A stretch of 64,000 nt of DNA, taken from Heligmosomoides polygyrus polygyrus (Eukaryota > Nematoda > Chromadorea > Rhabditida > Heligmosomidae). Below the pieces are notes generated by a model. That model was not told the origin of the DNA. It ran no database searches and worked only from the letters and a program-made list of their open reading frames with translations. The stretch lies in assembly GCA_947396885.1 (NCBI GenBank), contig OX377206.1, forward strand, positions 86,611,960 through 86,675,959. Direction: 5' to 3'. Below are positions 32,902 through 43,333 of the stretch, piece after piece. The translations under genes were made by a program, and so were the position numbers. Within the stretch, counting starts at the first letter, position 1. Each line of letters begins with the position of its first letter.

Positions 32902-33388
32902 AAATGCGTAAGATTTATGCAGAAGGCTGCAGAGAAAGGAGATGTCGTCAGAAGTCTACTCGGCTACTTTTCATGTATTCGAGAAGACATCGAGTTCAAA
33001 GAGCTGAATTTTAGAAACAGATAAACCAGTCGAATCCTATGGAAGGGCAAGGATGACCTCGTGGCAGAAAATTTCCTCAGAAGCGTGAAAGTCAACTATT
33101 CACTCATAGAAATCACAGAATTTATTTAAGTTCAGCTGGTTGGTCTGGCTGGCTAGCCTAAAGCTGGCTTAAAAGCGTTTTCTCTTTGGAGAGGAAGAAA
33201 AACTATGCATTGATATCTCTAGAAAGCTCACATCTTCTAGAGGTCGCGTGTTTCTGCTAGATACAGCACGGGTGCTGCGTAGACAACACATTGGAGCATG
33301 CGCAACATTCTGTTGAAGCAGAATTCGTGGTGTGTTCAGTGTTAATTGGTCCATAAGGGTTAATTAAACGTTGATCATTGCCCATTTA
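32902..33388. other. Upstream region of the MOLO1-like gene
   Basis: Would contain the promoter. No TATA box or repeated operator-like motif stands out, and no other gene is supported. Confidence 0.3.
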
Positions 33389-33645
33389 TGAGCGCGTGTA
33401 GCGCAGTTGAAGGAGGCCCTGGGTGTCGCGTGCAACCGATACCAAGTTCGTTTCCGGTCTCCCGCCTAGGCCAACCAGCCCATATCCCCGGGATCGGAAA
33501 AAATAAAGCGCTGACTTGTTCATCGGCTGGCCACCATTCTATGGCCAAATACGCATTCAAGTCGCCTCCACGACATCCCGTACAAGTAGAATGCGTGGCG
33601 CATTCCAAAAAGGATAAAGTAGTGCCGTCCTTTATCCTTATCCTA
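33389..33645 (+). repeat. SINE copy
   Basis: GCGCGTGTAGCGCAGTTGAAGG head, GGCTGGCCACCATTCTATGGCC body with a small deletion, GTAGAATGCGTGGCGCATTCC and CTTTATCC end. Confidence 0.9.
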
Positions 33646-34589
33646 TACTCGTCTGATTATTTAGATGACCGCTCCAGTTTAGTCATACCGACGGAAGTAT
33701 AGAGAAGGGGTTCGGCCTCGTTTTTGTCCACAGAGTCCGGCAATTGTGCCCAAAATCCTTTAAAATATTAAGCAGGAACGCATATACATTTTTCCCGTAA
33801 CATTATATCTAAGCCTGCCTTAACTATGGTGAAGCTGCTGGTTATGGAAGAAGTATAGTGTAGACCACGTCTGTCTCCAGACTTGCACCACCATGCCCGT
33901 TGTTCATCAGCTCAATGTTTTCCTCGTAAAATCCCACTTTCTGTCATGAGGTAGGTAAAAGCTGTGAAATTTATAGTACCACCAATCTGACCAAAACTTT
34001 TGCTATAGGCTGCAGAGCAGCTGTGAAGTTTTTGTGGTGAAATTACCTTATTTTAGATGATTCAGCAGAAAGCAAAGAAGTTAGCAAAATCTTCAGTTAC
34101 GGCCTAACCTCGCGAAATGTGAATTTTGCCTGATCAAAGCTTTAGAAAACTAAAACAATAAAATTAAAACTAAAAGTTTTGAAAGTTTTTAGTTCGAAAA
34201 TAATAGATAGCACATTTCCTAAACTTCTGTGACTTTAATCAGCTTGGTGTTTTTAGATCAATTAAATTGAAGAGTCATATGTAAGAGTTTTAAACGTAAT
34301 TTCAGTAATTCATGTGAGGTTAGGTTCAACGCATATTAAATTGGGTTATTGATCCAGATCAAACATTTCAAATAGATGTAGAGAGGGCCAAGTTCACAGA
34401 TTCTCAGCATCAGTGAACAATAATAGTCATAAAATTTTCAGAAAATCGATGCCGATTAAGGTGGCTTAAAATTATTGATTGATTAAGCTTGTCATTATTA
34501 AGTGATTGAGTAAAAAATATAGGAACTGAAATAGACACCGAAAACATTTATTATTTATTTATTTATTCCACGTTAACTAAATAACGTAG
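33646..34589. other. AT-rich spacer, nothing recognised
   Basis: No open frame with splice support, and no repeat partner in the window apart from a TTATTTATTTATT run at 34,550-34,566. Confidence 0.35.
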
Positions 34590-34885
34590 GGCGCGTGTAG
34601 CGCAGTCAGAAGAGGCGTGACTGTCGCGTGCACCCGATACCAGGTTCCTGGTTCGGATTTCCCGCCCAGGCCAACCAATTCTTCCATCCCTCCGGGGTCG
34701 GTAAATTGGTACTTGTCTGGGAAGGATAAAGCACTAACTTGTACATCGGCTGGCCACCGCAAGTCATTGTATGGCCAAATACGCATTCAGCACGCCTCCA
34801 CGACTTCCCGCAGAAGTAGAATGCGTGGCGCATCCCAAAGAGGATTGAATAACGCCATCCTTTATCCTTTATCCTTTTATCTTTA
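34590..34885 (+). repeat. SINE copy
   Basis: Complete copy from GGGCGCGTGTAGCGCAGTCAG to TTTATCCTTTATCC, inserted directly after a TTTATTTATTCC-rich sequence. Confidence 0.9.
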
Positions 34886-35505
34886 ACTAAATAACATGCC
34901 AAAAAACGCCATTAACATAACACAACAGCGCCATGAAAAAAATTGTGTTATAGCTAAAACAAGCACAAAAAACAATTTTTTAAACTCCTGTAGCAATTGT
35001 CATTTCTATATCAATTACTATAGCCATTTACTATATGTCAATTATTATTACCTAGTTATTATGACGACGTTCGCCGAATTTTATTAAGAGTGGCTCTAGA
35101 TAGGTTTTTTTTTGCAAAAGAAATTGTTGGCTCTTTGGATGCTGATTGGATTTTTCCTAGTATAATGATTAGCAAGTTGATTAGTTCAAATATTTAATTC
35201 TTAAGCGGTTAAGACGACTAATAAAAGAGAAGAACCATGATTTCATCTTTAACCGAGAATGCGAGTGCAAGTTGGAGACGTTGGAAACAAAAGAGACGTC
35301 CAGCACTAACAGGTATGATGCTGGGAGGTTTTTGGAGAAAAAGGACCACAGTAAGGTCGAGGCTAGGCGGTGACAGAGAGCATGGAATGAAGGGAGGGGG
35401 AAGTCGGGGCGAATGGACCTGAGATAGCGCATCCGTGCACAAAGTGGACAGCTTGCGAACATCCACTCGATGTGCTGGCGAGCGGAGCACGGCCGACCGT
35501 CTCAC
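34886..35505. other. Downstream of the 35,506 exon; no further exon recognised
   Basis: AT-rich at 34,900-35,180. The continuing minus-strand frame at 35,218-35,505 is interrupted by the donor of the upstream exon and is more likely intron. Confidence 0.3.
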
Positions 35506-35700
35506 CTTGAACAAGGGCAAACAACCCGCTGGCCGCTCATCTACTTCATATATCTGACAAATTTGCGCCTCCTTCACTGGAATCCGAGTCGAATCCAGCT
35601 GCGAGCGAACGAAGGCGAAAGGACGCTCGAACAGTAAGGCCAAGGGTGGTACGTCTTCACAAAACGACAGCAATTCCAGGTATTGAGCTCCCAGTTCCAT
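35506..35700 (-). CDS. Candidate first exon, unknown protein
   Basis: 65 codons from an ATG three bases after a GGTTTTGTCAG acceptor (a position typical of SL trans-splicing) to a strong AAG|GTGAGA donor. It encodes MELGAQYLELLSFCEDVPPL, ALLFERPFAFVRSQ and RIPVKEAQICQIYEVDERPA, ending LPLFK. Composition and borders look like a real exon, but I do not recognise the family, and I could not place the next exon. No signal peptide is evident, so an intracellular protein is likely. The continuing frame downstream of the donor (Pro/Ser-rich) is probably intronic. Confidence 0.4.
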
Positions 35701-36008
35701 CCTCTGACAAAACCTCTTCTCCACGACAACAACTCACCAACAACACACCGGCGACGGTGCGCACAAAATAGACTCGTTGGCGGTCTGGATAGTGATTAAT
35801 TACCATTGTACCTGCCTGATAACTATTTTTGAAAACACTTTTAGACGTTCTACCTCTTACCTCTTACCGTTCTACCGCATCAATTTCACAACATCCCTCC
35901 TTAGCGAAACAATAATTGACAGGCTTTTTCAGTTCTATGTATGTATTCGGGTTTGGGTACTTCAAGGAGGTCAAAGAAGTGACCATGAAGATTCTTAAAG
36001 CGAGCTAT

Positions 36009-37400
36009 AGGGTTGATCGAAAAGTCTTGCAACACTAGTACAACAACATTAAAATACAATACCATACAATATAATACAATATACAAAAACTTAGTCCACG
36101 CTATATTCCCCATCCAAGTCTAAGATCCTGCCCCATCTTTCAGGTAGCCTTTCAATTCCTTTCCGCCAGAAATCCGAGGGCTGTGAGGAAAAGAATTCAG
36201 AAACCTCCAGTTCCAGTTGAAGTCGACCGTCGAAGTCTCTACCTTGAAGATGCTGCTTCAGAGATCTGAGCAGGTGGTAGTCAGAAGGAGCGAGGTCTGG
36301 AGAGCACGGTGGATGGGGCAGAACTTACCGCATAACTCCTGGATTTTCTCACCACTCACTTTTGCGACATGAGGACGCGCGTTGTCGTGCGGCAGGTAGA
36401 CATCTTCCCGTTCTGGGCGTTTTTGGCGCATGGCGTGGGCCAAGCTCCGGAGCTGGGTGGCGTAGACAGATGCTCTGACTGTGGTCTCACTGTTCAGCAA
36501 CTTCCAGTAAAGCATGCCTTCTGAGTCCCACCAGCAACACAGAAGAACCTTCTTTTCGTGGTGTCCACGTTTCGGTTGTCTTGGAGGCGGTTTTCCGCGT
36601 GCGAGCCAGTGACTCTTGCGAGTGTGGTTACCAAAAAGCAGCCAGCTTTCATCACCAGTAACAATATCCTTCAGAAAATGCTTTCTGTGCGAGCGAAGAA
36701 GCAGCAACTCAGCTTTCTAACCTACAGGATTCTCAAGGAATTCAATTTATTGATTGGGAAGTATGATGACCTGGAGAAGCTGTCTGTGCAGGCCTGTAAA
36801 CGCCCTATTACTGGTTGAACTTCAGGAATATGATATAGCGATTTCTGTTGATGATTGCGTAATTGTCATTACTATTCCCAATTGTAGACAGAAGTTTGCT
36901 CGTTTGTTCTCTTTATTTTATTTGTTCGCTTACGCTAGACTATGATCTACGCCTTGAAATAAATAAATAAATAAATAAATACACTGATTCGGCGTGTCTT
37001 GTCAGAGTCCCGCCGCTCATGTGGTACCCAAGACGACAAAACATTGCGGTACCCAAGGATCTCCAGCTGCCTCGCGACGGCGCTTTGCGTACATCCAAGT
37101 GTCGCCGCCAATTCGCGAGTGGTTGAATTTGGCTTCACCTTGAAGGCTTCGCGCAAGTGTCTTCTTCCACAACAGAGGGGCGTCCGGAACGAGGAGGTTG
37201 ATCTTCGAGAGAGACATCTCCAGCCTTGAAGCGCTGATACCAACGGGCCACTGTGGAATAGTAAATGACTTCCTCCTTGAATGCAGCGCAGATGTTGGAG
37301 GCTGCGGTCCTTGCGGAATGGCCTTGCAGAAATTCGCAGTAGACGATAGGTCGTGGGATGCTGCTGCTTATCGTTGACACTATTGCTGTATTCGTACTCG
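36009..37400 (-). pseudogene. Mariner transposase relic (full length but broken)
   Basis: Minus-strand DDD-type mariner transposase. N-terminal part from 37,380: VYCEFLQGHSARTAASNICA, RFKAGDVSLEDQP. Second helix-turn-helix: LREAFKVKPNSTTRELAATL. Then, after a LINE-tail insertion at about 36,720-36,981, the catalytic core: DIVTGDESWLLF (Asp 1), LPHDNARPHVAK (Asp 2), LAPSDYHLLRSLK (Asp 3). Frameshifts separate the parts. GGGTTGATCGAAAAGTCTTG at 36,012 is the terminal repeat; the other end is lost where the element at 37,411 begins. All three catalytic Asp motifs survive, so the copy is fairly young. Confidence 0.85.
36720..36981 (+). repeat. LINE 3' tail inserted in mariner
   Basis: T-rich non-coding sequence ending GCCTTGAAATAAATAAATAAAT. 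It separates the DNA-binding and catalytic halves of the mariner transposase. Confidence 0.6.
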
Positions 37401-37410
37401 ACGAGGCCTT

Positions 37411-38246
37411 ATATATACCATTTTCAGTTGAAATTCAACGGTTTTCAAGTCAAATTCAACGTTCTACTGGAATCTTCTCCCGTATCATATAAACGGACCC
37501 CTCCACTCTGTCTTGTCATTGCGCGATTTGCCAAGTTTGCAGGCAACATAAGCAACTATCAACAAGGCGTTCAACAAAGCCAGCGACGCGGCCGATACAG
37601 TCGAGTTTCTCGGAGTCAGAAGGAGATCTTGGTCAAGCTGGTGTTCCTCGACGGAAGGATCACACACGACGCTGCTTAGATTGTTGTTGTCAATGAGAAC
37701 ACTGCACGAAGCATTATCAAGTCCTACAAATGAAAAGGCGACATGGTTGAGAAGGCGAAGTAGAAGACAAGGCGAAATAGTTCTATTTTTCTTCCTTTAA
37801 AACACGTTCTAATTTTCTAACAGTTCTAGTAGAAGAAAAGACCAAACAGCTCTAATTTTCGCTGAATAGCCTTTTTCTGTTGGATAGCCTACAGTTCTGA
37901 TTTTCTTCCTTAAAATTAATTCTACTAGAACCTCTAGTCTAATTGCCTTCCTTTGTTTGTTGGATAACCCTCAGTTCTAATTTTCCTGCTTTAAAAAATA
38001 GTTCTAATTTTCTAACAGTTATAGTAGTGGAGAAGGCGAAATAGTTCAAATTTTCGTTGGATATCCTTTTTTTACATTCTGGAATTTTTGAGAAAAAGTA
38101 ATTATTGAAGCGTACAACTCGTAAAGAAGATGCGAAATTTGACTCGAAGGTCGTTGATTTCGATTTGAAAAACCTTGAATTTGATTTGAAAAACGTTGAA
38201 TTTGGTTTGAAAACGTTGAATATCAACTGAAAATGGTACGCTAGTA
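37411..38246 (+). mobile_element. Inverted-repeat DNA element with relict HTH frame (copy 2)
   Basis: Ends TACCATTTTCAGTTGAAATTC and GATATCAACTGAAAATGGTA plus the GTTTTCAAGTCAAATTCAACG sub-repeats seen in the copy at 9,832. Plus-strand frame RVSRSQKEILVKLVFLDGR, then NENTARSIIKSY after a stop. It is longer than copy 1 because of extra TTAGAACTATT-type repeats in the right half. It lies against the truncated mariner. Confidence 0.7.
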
Positions 38247-38601
38247 CGCTTGAGGAAGCTTCGAGAATGTACTGTGGTACCGCCACCAAGACCAATACTG
38301 TAAGAGCTTCAACAAATTTAACACTCAGCAGCGTAAAGTGTTACGGGGTTTTGTTGGGGAATCATGAGGCCGAAATGAGCTGTACAATACCAGCCTATCT
38401 TTTGTCCATTCGGCGCAAAACCGTGCCTTTTGCGCCGATTTGGGCGAGAAAGCGCCGTTTCAATAATTGCTTCAGAGTGGTTTATTTTTGCCAGGATTAT
38501 GATTCTTAGAAGGATGATCACATTTCCTATGCAATGATGCAAGAAAAGTTCAAAAATTTTGAACATAAAAATCTGGTAATATGGCTATGGTATAGCTCTA
38601 A

Positions 38602-38892
38602 GGGCGCGTGTAGTGAAGTCGGAGGAGGCGCCGACTGCCGCGTGCACCCGATACCAGGTCCCTGGTTCAGACTTCTCGCCCAGGCAAAGCAAGCCTTCCA
38701 TCCCTCCGGGGTCGGTGAATTGGTACCAGACTTGTCTGGGAAGGATGAAGCGCTGACTTGTTCATCGGCCGGCCACCGCATGTCATTGTTTGCCCAAATA
38801 CGCATTCAACTCGCCTCCACGACATCCCGTAGAAGTAGAATGGGTGGCGCATCCCAAAAGGGATTGAGTAACGCCGTCCTTTATCCTTTATA
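38602..38892 (+). repeat. SINE copy
   Basis: GGGCGCGTGTAGTGAAGTCGG head to CCTTTATCCTTTATAG end. Nearly full length; the A-box has one change (AGTGAAG for AGCGCAG). Confidence 0.9.
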
Positions 38893-39485
38893 GCTCTGAA
38901 AGCTGCGGTGAGTTTACGACCTCTCCCTCCTCCCTCGAGGTAATTACCTCCTCTGAAACTTTTCCCTTTTGATAAGAAGGGACAGCACGATTACAGGACT
39001 GTGGAAGCACCCCGTAAACGTTTCGACAACGACCATTCAGATCGCAACAAATTCGAGAATTTCCTTCCAAAGGCTAAACAGTGCCAGACGACTGTCAAAT
39101 GACCTCATGGTCAGCAGGCCATCAACGAGAAGGCACAGTTCTTGTTGATATGCTCGGAAAGACCTCAGTTAATTATTTAATACCGACCGTGTTAGGACGG
39201 TTTGAGGTCTGGTGCAAAGCCACACCCCCGTATTGAATACCATATCGTTTCAAATTCGTTGAAAGAAAAACGCTTTCCGAATGATTAATCCGTCGGAAAG
39301 TGTCGCTTTGCCATAACTTACTTTAGATTTACTCTTGTGGATTCCAGCTAACACCATTCGAATCTCTCCTCACTTCGCATTCGCTGCTTCCACGTTGTGC
39401 TCAAGTCGACAACCTAAGACATAGTTATGGAGCGTCTATATACATACATTGATAAAAATGTAAAAATCGCCACTAGCAGCACATG
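38893..39485. other. Spacer, nothing recognised
   Basis: No supported exon, RNA gene or repeat match. Confidence 0.35.
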
Positions 39486-39566
39486 AACCCTACCCCGGAA
39501 TCGATCTCTTGGTCACTCTCTATACGTCCGCGGCGCTATCCACTCGGCCATCCGATCCATGTTGGA
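39486..39566 (-). repeat. tRNA-like sequence (pseudogene or SINE head)
   Basis: On the minus strand: A-box TGGCCGAGTGGA and, about 40 bases later, B-box-like GATCGATTCCG. D-arm-like GGCCGAGTGGATAGCGCC is clear, but I cannot form a good acceptor stem and the B-box has a G-to-A change, so a working tRNA gene is unlikely. A third tRNA-derived family is possible. Confidence 0.45.
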
Positions 39567-39837
39567 TTCTCTGTGGATGCCTCATCTGAATGGCCTTCTC
39601 GCTTCTAATAGGGATCAATTTTTCGACGTTTCTGACCTACCCAGGAGTTTGCAGGAGTTTGGAAACCACTACGGTGCTTTTCTAAACAACCTACAGTCCA
39701 TAGGTCGCTTTGAGGTTTTACACGATTACTTCATTGACCTTCCTCGTTAATACATCACAATTTTTGATGGCACTTTAGATCTGAAAAACGTATATGTAAG
39801 AAAATAAATGTAAAAGAAAAAGCAGACCCTGATAAAT

Positions 39838-40085
39838 TCCGGATGCGCCACGCACTCTACTTGTATAGAAAATCGTGGAAGCCATTTTTTTTTAATTTGA
39901 AACGGCTAGCCAACTACGATGAAAAAGCAGAGTTTTATTATTTTCTGACAAATCTGCTGCAAATCAAAGAAGCTGAAGAAATGAAAGGCTTCGGTGGCCT
40001 TGACGGAACCCGAACCAAGGACATCGATTTTCGGTGCACGCGAAAGCCGAGGCTCCATCGCCTGCTCCACTATGCCCCTTCACAC
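39838..40085 (-). repeat. Diverged SINE copy, reverse
   Basis: GATGCGCCACGCACTCTACTTG, CTTGACGGAACCCGAACCAAGG (reverse B-box) and ATCGCCTGCTCCACTATGCCCC. The centre is replaced by AT-rich sequence. Confidence 0.6.
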
Positions 40086-40269
40086 GTTTTTTTTCTAAAA
40101 TCGGAACATAGACAAATGTTTGCATAACTCCGAAAAAACGAAGGTGTTCTTATTTTAAAAACTATGGAGCACATAAAATTTTCTTAATAGCTAATAATGT
40201 TTTAGATTTATGGGAAACGTTCTAATAATACAAAAAATAAAAACAATAAAAGGCGCTGATGATCTATTC

Positions 40270-40532
40270 TGTTTGGGATGCGCTACGCATTCTACTTCTA
40301 CAAAAATCATCGGGGCAGTTTTTTTATTTGCCTTTATAAACAGCAACTTGCAGTGGCCAACCCAATGTGAAAGTCAGTGATTTATCATTATCAAATTAAT
40401 CTGGTGCCAACTCAACGACACCGAAAGGAAGAAAGGCTTGGATGATTTCGACGGGACACGAACCAAGAATGTCGATCCTGGATGTAGGCGACAGTCAGCG
40501 GACTCTCCGACTGCGCCACAACGCGCCGCAAA
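40270..40532 (-). repeat. Diverged SINE copy, reverse
   Basis: TTTGGGATGCGCTACGCATTC, GCAGTGGCCAACCCA, CGGGACACGAACCAAGAATG, and CTCCGACTGCGCCACAACGCG. It shares the FDGTRTK-coding variant sequence with the copy at 39,838, so the two are of one subfamily. Confidence 0.65.
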
Positions 40533-41311
40533 ATTTCCATCTATAATAAACCAACAACAGAGGAGAACGATGTGTATGTTGGGAAAAAATGAAACCCTCA
40601 AAAAATCTCTATGCGTGGCTATTTTTTCACCGTTTCCTACTTCTTAACATTCCTCTAGGTTCCAGTAAGAAAGATTTCAAAGTAGAGCATTCACTTTGAA
40701 TCTCACAAACAGTCGAGTAGGATCTTCATCTTGTGTTGGTCACCTTCAAGCACTCCTGGAATGCTATATCAAATGACTACTACTGGTAGTGTTCGCGTGG
40801 TTGACATAAAGAGCTCAAGTCCCGTCCCCTGCAACAACATCTTTGAAAAAACTCCTTTGAAGAAGCAATTATTCACAGGCATCTATCTCCACATCTGGCC
40901 TGATTTGTGCATTTTGTGTGCCACCGAAGTTGAAAGAATTTAACGGTAGCCAATTTCGTGAAAGTGGTCTATGGTCTTCTGGGTGAAGTCAGACGTCACA
41001 ATTAAGTCGAGAAAAAGAAGAAATGAGAAAGAAAGAAACTGGGAAGAAATAAGAAATTGAACAGATCCTCGTCCAAGTCGGTAGGAAGTCCAACACGGGA
41101 CTAGACTTCGAGAAACATATCTCCTGATCGGAAGCGTTGGTATAAACAACGAACACTGGATTCGAAGACAACGTACTCCTTGCTGGTTACGGATCCATGG
41201 CCATATACCAACTCATAGTACAGATGGCTTTGATTAGTTGAGGCCTGCCGCCTGCTTACCAGAATTGTTCCGTTCTGGCAAGCAGGCGGCATTTATATAC
41301 TCGTCTAGCTG
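40533..41311. other. Spacer, nothing recognised
   Basis: Only short competing open frames. A 27-bp inverted repeat (GCCGCCTGCTTACCAGAATTG and its partner at 41,276) makes a small hairpin. Confidence 0.35.
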
Positions 41312-41640
41312 TCACAACGATGCTTTGTTGCGATCAAAACTTCTAGCGCCAGGCGGGACTCGAACCCGCACCTCCCTCTGACCAGGCGAGAATGCTCTAC
41401 GCCTTTACACACCGTCCCCGTTTGATCGAACGCAACTACTCGTCTTGGTAACGCGCAGCACCACTTACTACACTTTGATATGAACAGCTTTTTGTTTGAT
41501 GGAAGTTTCGCTCCATCAAACAACGCCAGTGTGACGTAATGACGTAGAGTATTCTCGACCGGTGAGCGGGAGGTGCGGGTTCGAGCTCGGAGGGGCGCTA
41601 GAGTTTTGAGCGTAACAAGACATCGTTGTAACAACTTTTT
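41312..41640. mobile_element. Inverted-repeat element with tRNA-like arms
   Basis: Starts ACAACGATGCTTTGTTGCG, ends in the complement ACAAGACATCGTTGT. Each roughly 110-bp arm contains CTAGCGCC and a tRNA T-arm-like segment, on the left arm GCGGGACTCGAACCCGC, a perfect 5-bp stem with a TTCGAGT loop on the minus strand. The right arm carries the same region in inverted orientation. The sequence at 1-75 is another copy of the arm. Confidence 0.65.
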
Positions 41641-41704
41641 GCCTCGATACCATCCACTTGAGGCTTAAAGAAACTGTCAAGCTGTCATCATTTCTGCCAT
41701 CTAA

Positions 41705-42834
41705 GGGATCGTTTAGAGTGCAGGCAATTCGCAACGCTATGCAATCATAAGCTCCACTATCGATATAGCGGTGCATGCGTAGCGGCCAAATTGATCGAGC
41801 GACGCGATTGATCAATTCAGCCACTACGCATGGCATCGCGTCGCACGCACACTAAACAAGGCCTTAGCTTATCATTTAACCGCGTCGTGTGCGTACTAAG
41901 GTGCTCCGCACACTTCTGCGGCAAGCGGCGGACGGCGAAAACGATGAGTCGTGCCGTTTAGCGGCGGCTGCCGGCGCCGCCAAACGGCATGACTCATCGT
42001 CTGCGGGTGCGAAAGGGGAGAGCGCAGTCAGACTCTCCCGGCGCTGCTGGAACGGTGCCGGCGATAATGATTCAAATCATTATCGCCGCTGCCGCTGCAG
42101 CGGCAACGCAGAAGAAGTGTTCGGGACCCGGGTCGTTCAGTGCGTGCGCGACGCGCGACGCGATGCATGTGTAGGGCCTCGTTTGTACTTCCGACGCCGA
42201 GCAACGCGACGGTATGTAAAGTGGCCAAATTAAACGATTGCGTCGCTCAATCAATATAGCCACCATACGTGGCGTCGCGCCCCTAGGCGTCGAAGCATAA
42301 GGCCTTGTTTAGTGTACGCGAGACGCTCGACGCGATGCCGAATGGTGGCCGAATTGATCAATCGCGCCGCTCGATCAATTTGGCCACTACGCATGCATCG
42401 CGCCGCGTGCACACTAAAGGCCCATGCACACTTCTGCGACAGCGCGGCGCGGCAAGAGGAGCGACGGCCACATCCGCGAAATCCGGCGGTGACCCGGTCG
42501 CGTTAGAGCATCGTTGTAGGCAACGGGACCGAGGTCCCAGGTCGCGCCGCTAGGAATGATTTGAACATTCCAGTCGGCGATAGCCGCCGCGATAGCCGCA
42601 AAAGGGTGCATGCCCCCCTCTGCGGCACGTGTCGGTATGTCGCGCCGCGCCCGTCGCGTCCTCATCCTTCATCATGGTCGTGCCGCGCTGTCGCAGAAGT
42701 GTGCATGGGCCTTAAACATGGCCTAAACGGGACGTAATGGCCAAATTGATCGAGCGACGCGATTGACCATCTCGGTCACTACACATAGCATCGCGTCGCG
42801 CGTCCCGTGCACACTAAACAACACCTAAATGCTC
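41705..42834. mobile_element. Pile of GC-rich palindromic MITEs
   Basis: At least five elements lie end to end, each an inverted repeat with AAGGCC-type ends: 41,705-41,863 (GTTTAGTGTGC type), about 41,880-42,174 (CACTTCTGCGGC type), 42,175-42,304 (GTTTGTACTTC type), 42,301-42,421 (GTTTAGTGTACG type), 42,417-42,714 (CATGCACACTTCTGCGACAG type, near-perfect ends) and about 42,719-42,830. Neighbours share the AAGGCC/GGCCTT junction. Inner parts repeat CGACGCGAT and GATCAATTYGGCC. GC content is far above the surroundings. Confidence 0.75.
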
Positions 42835-43333
42835 TCTAAGAGTTTGGAGAGGAAGAAGACAAAACCAATCAGGAATTCTCAATTTATAAAAAAAAATTCC
42901 CGATGTCCAATCCTATAGACGATATTCCTGCACATCTGAGGAAATACTGACGGATTTGATAAGGTAGCAGCCGCTTGCTGAGTACTATACTTCGTCAAAG
43001 AATGGAGCACACATTCGCACCTGCTGAGATCCCTCGATATCCGGCAAATATCCATATCTAGCAATAGCCATGCTATTCTGGCCATAAATGGGAACATCGG
43101 TCCTCGTTGCCGAAAACAAAATGTGACGTGTATTTCGACGCCTAAAAGCCATGTCAGATAACAGCAATCTCCAATAATATCTCGCTCCACCACAACACAG
43201 CGGCACTATGTGGAGCGAGTACCAGTCATCACTTATTGGCATATCCGTGCACCTTCTAATGGAACGGGGAAAAATGAAAATGAAAATAAAACAAGACCGG
43301 GAAATGCTGGATGGAGCCGAATGTTAAGCAGCT
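42835..43333 (-). other. Uncertain open frame upstream of the Penelope-like relic
   Basis: On minus, 43,242-42,985 is open for 85 codons and includes TRTDVPIYGQNSMAIARYGY and LPDIEGSQQ next to a possible CAG|GTGCGA donor. It reads like protein, but I recognise no family and find no partner exon. It could be part of an element or a host exon. Confidence 0.2.

Noticed and set aside
39486..39566. Functional tRNA gene on the minus strand
   Set aside because: A- and B-box-like motifs are present but no acceptor stem or proper anticodon arm can be formed; called a tRNA-like repeat instead.
41889..42233. 114-codon Arg/Ala-rich frame
   Set aside because: It is generated by GC-rich palindromic MITEs; open frames occur in most frames on both strands there.
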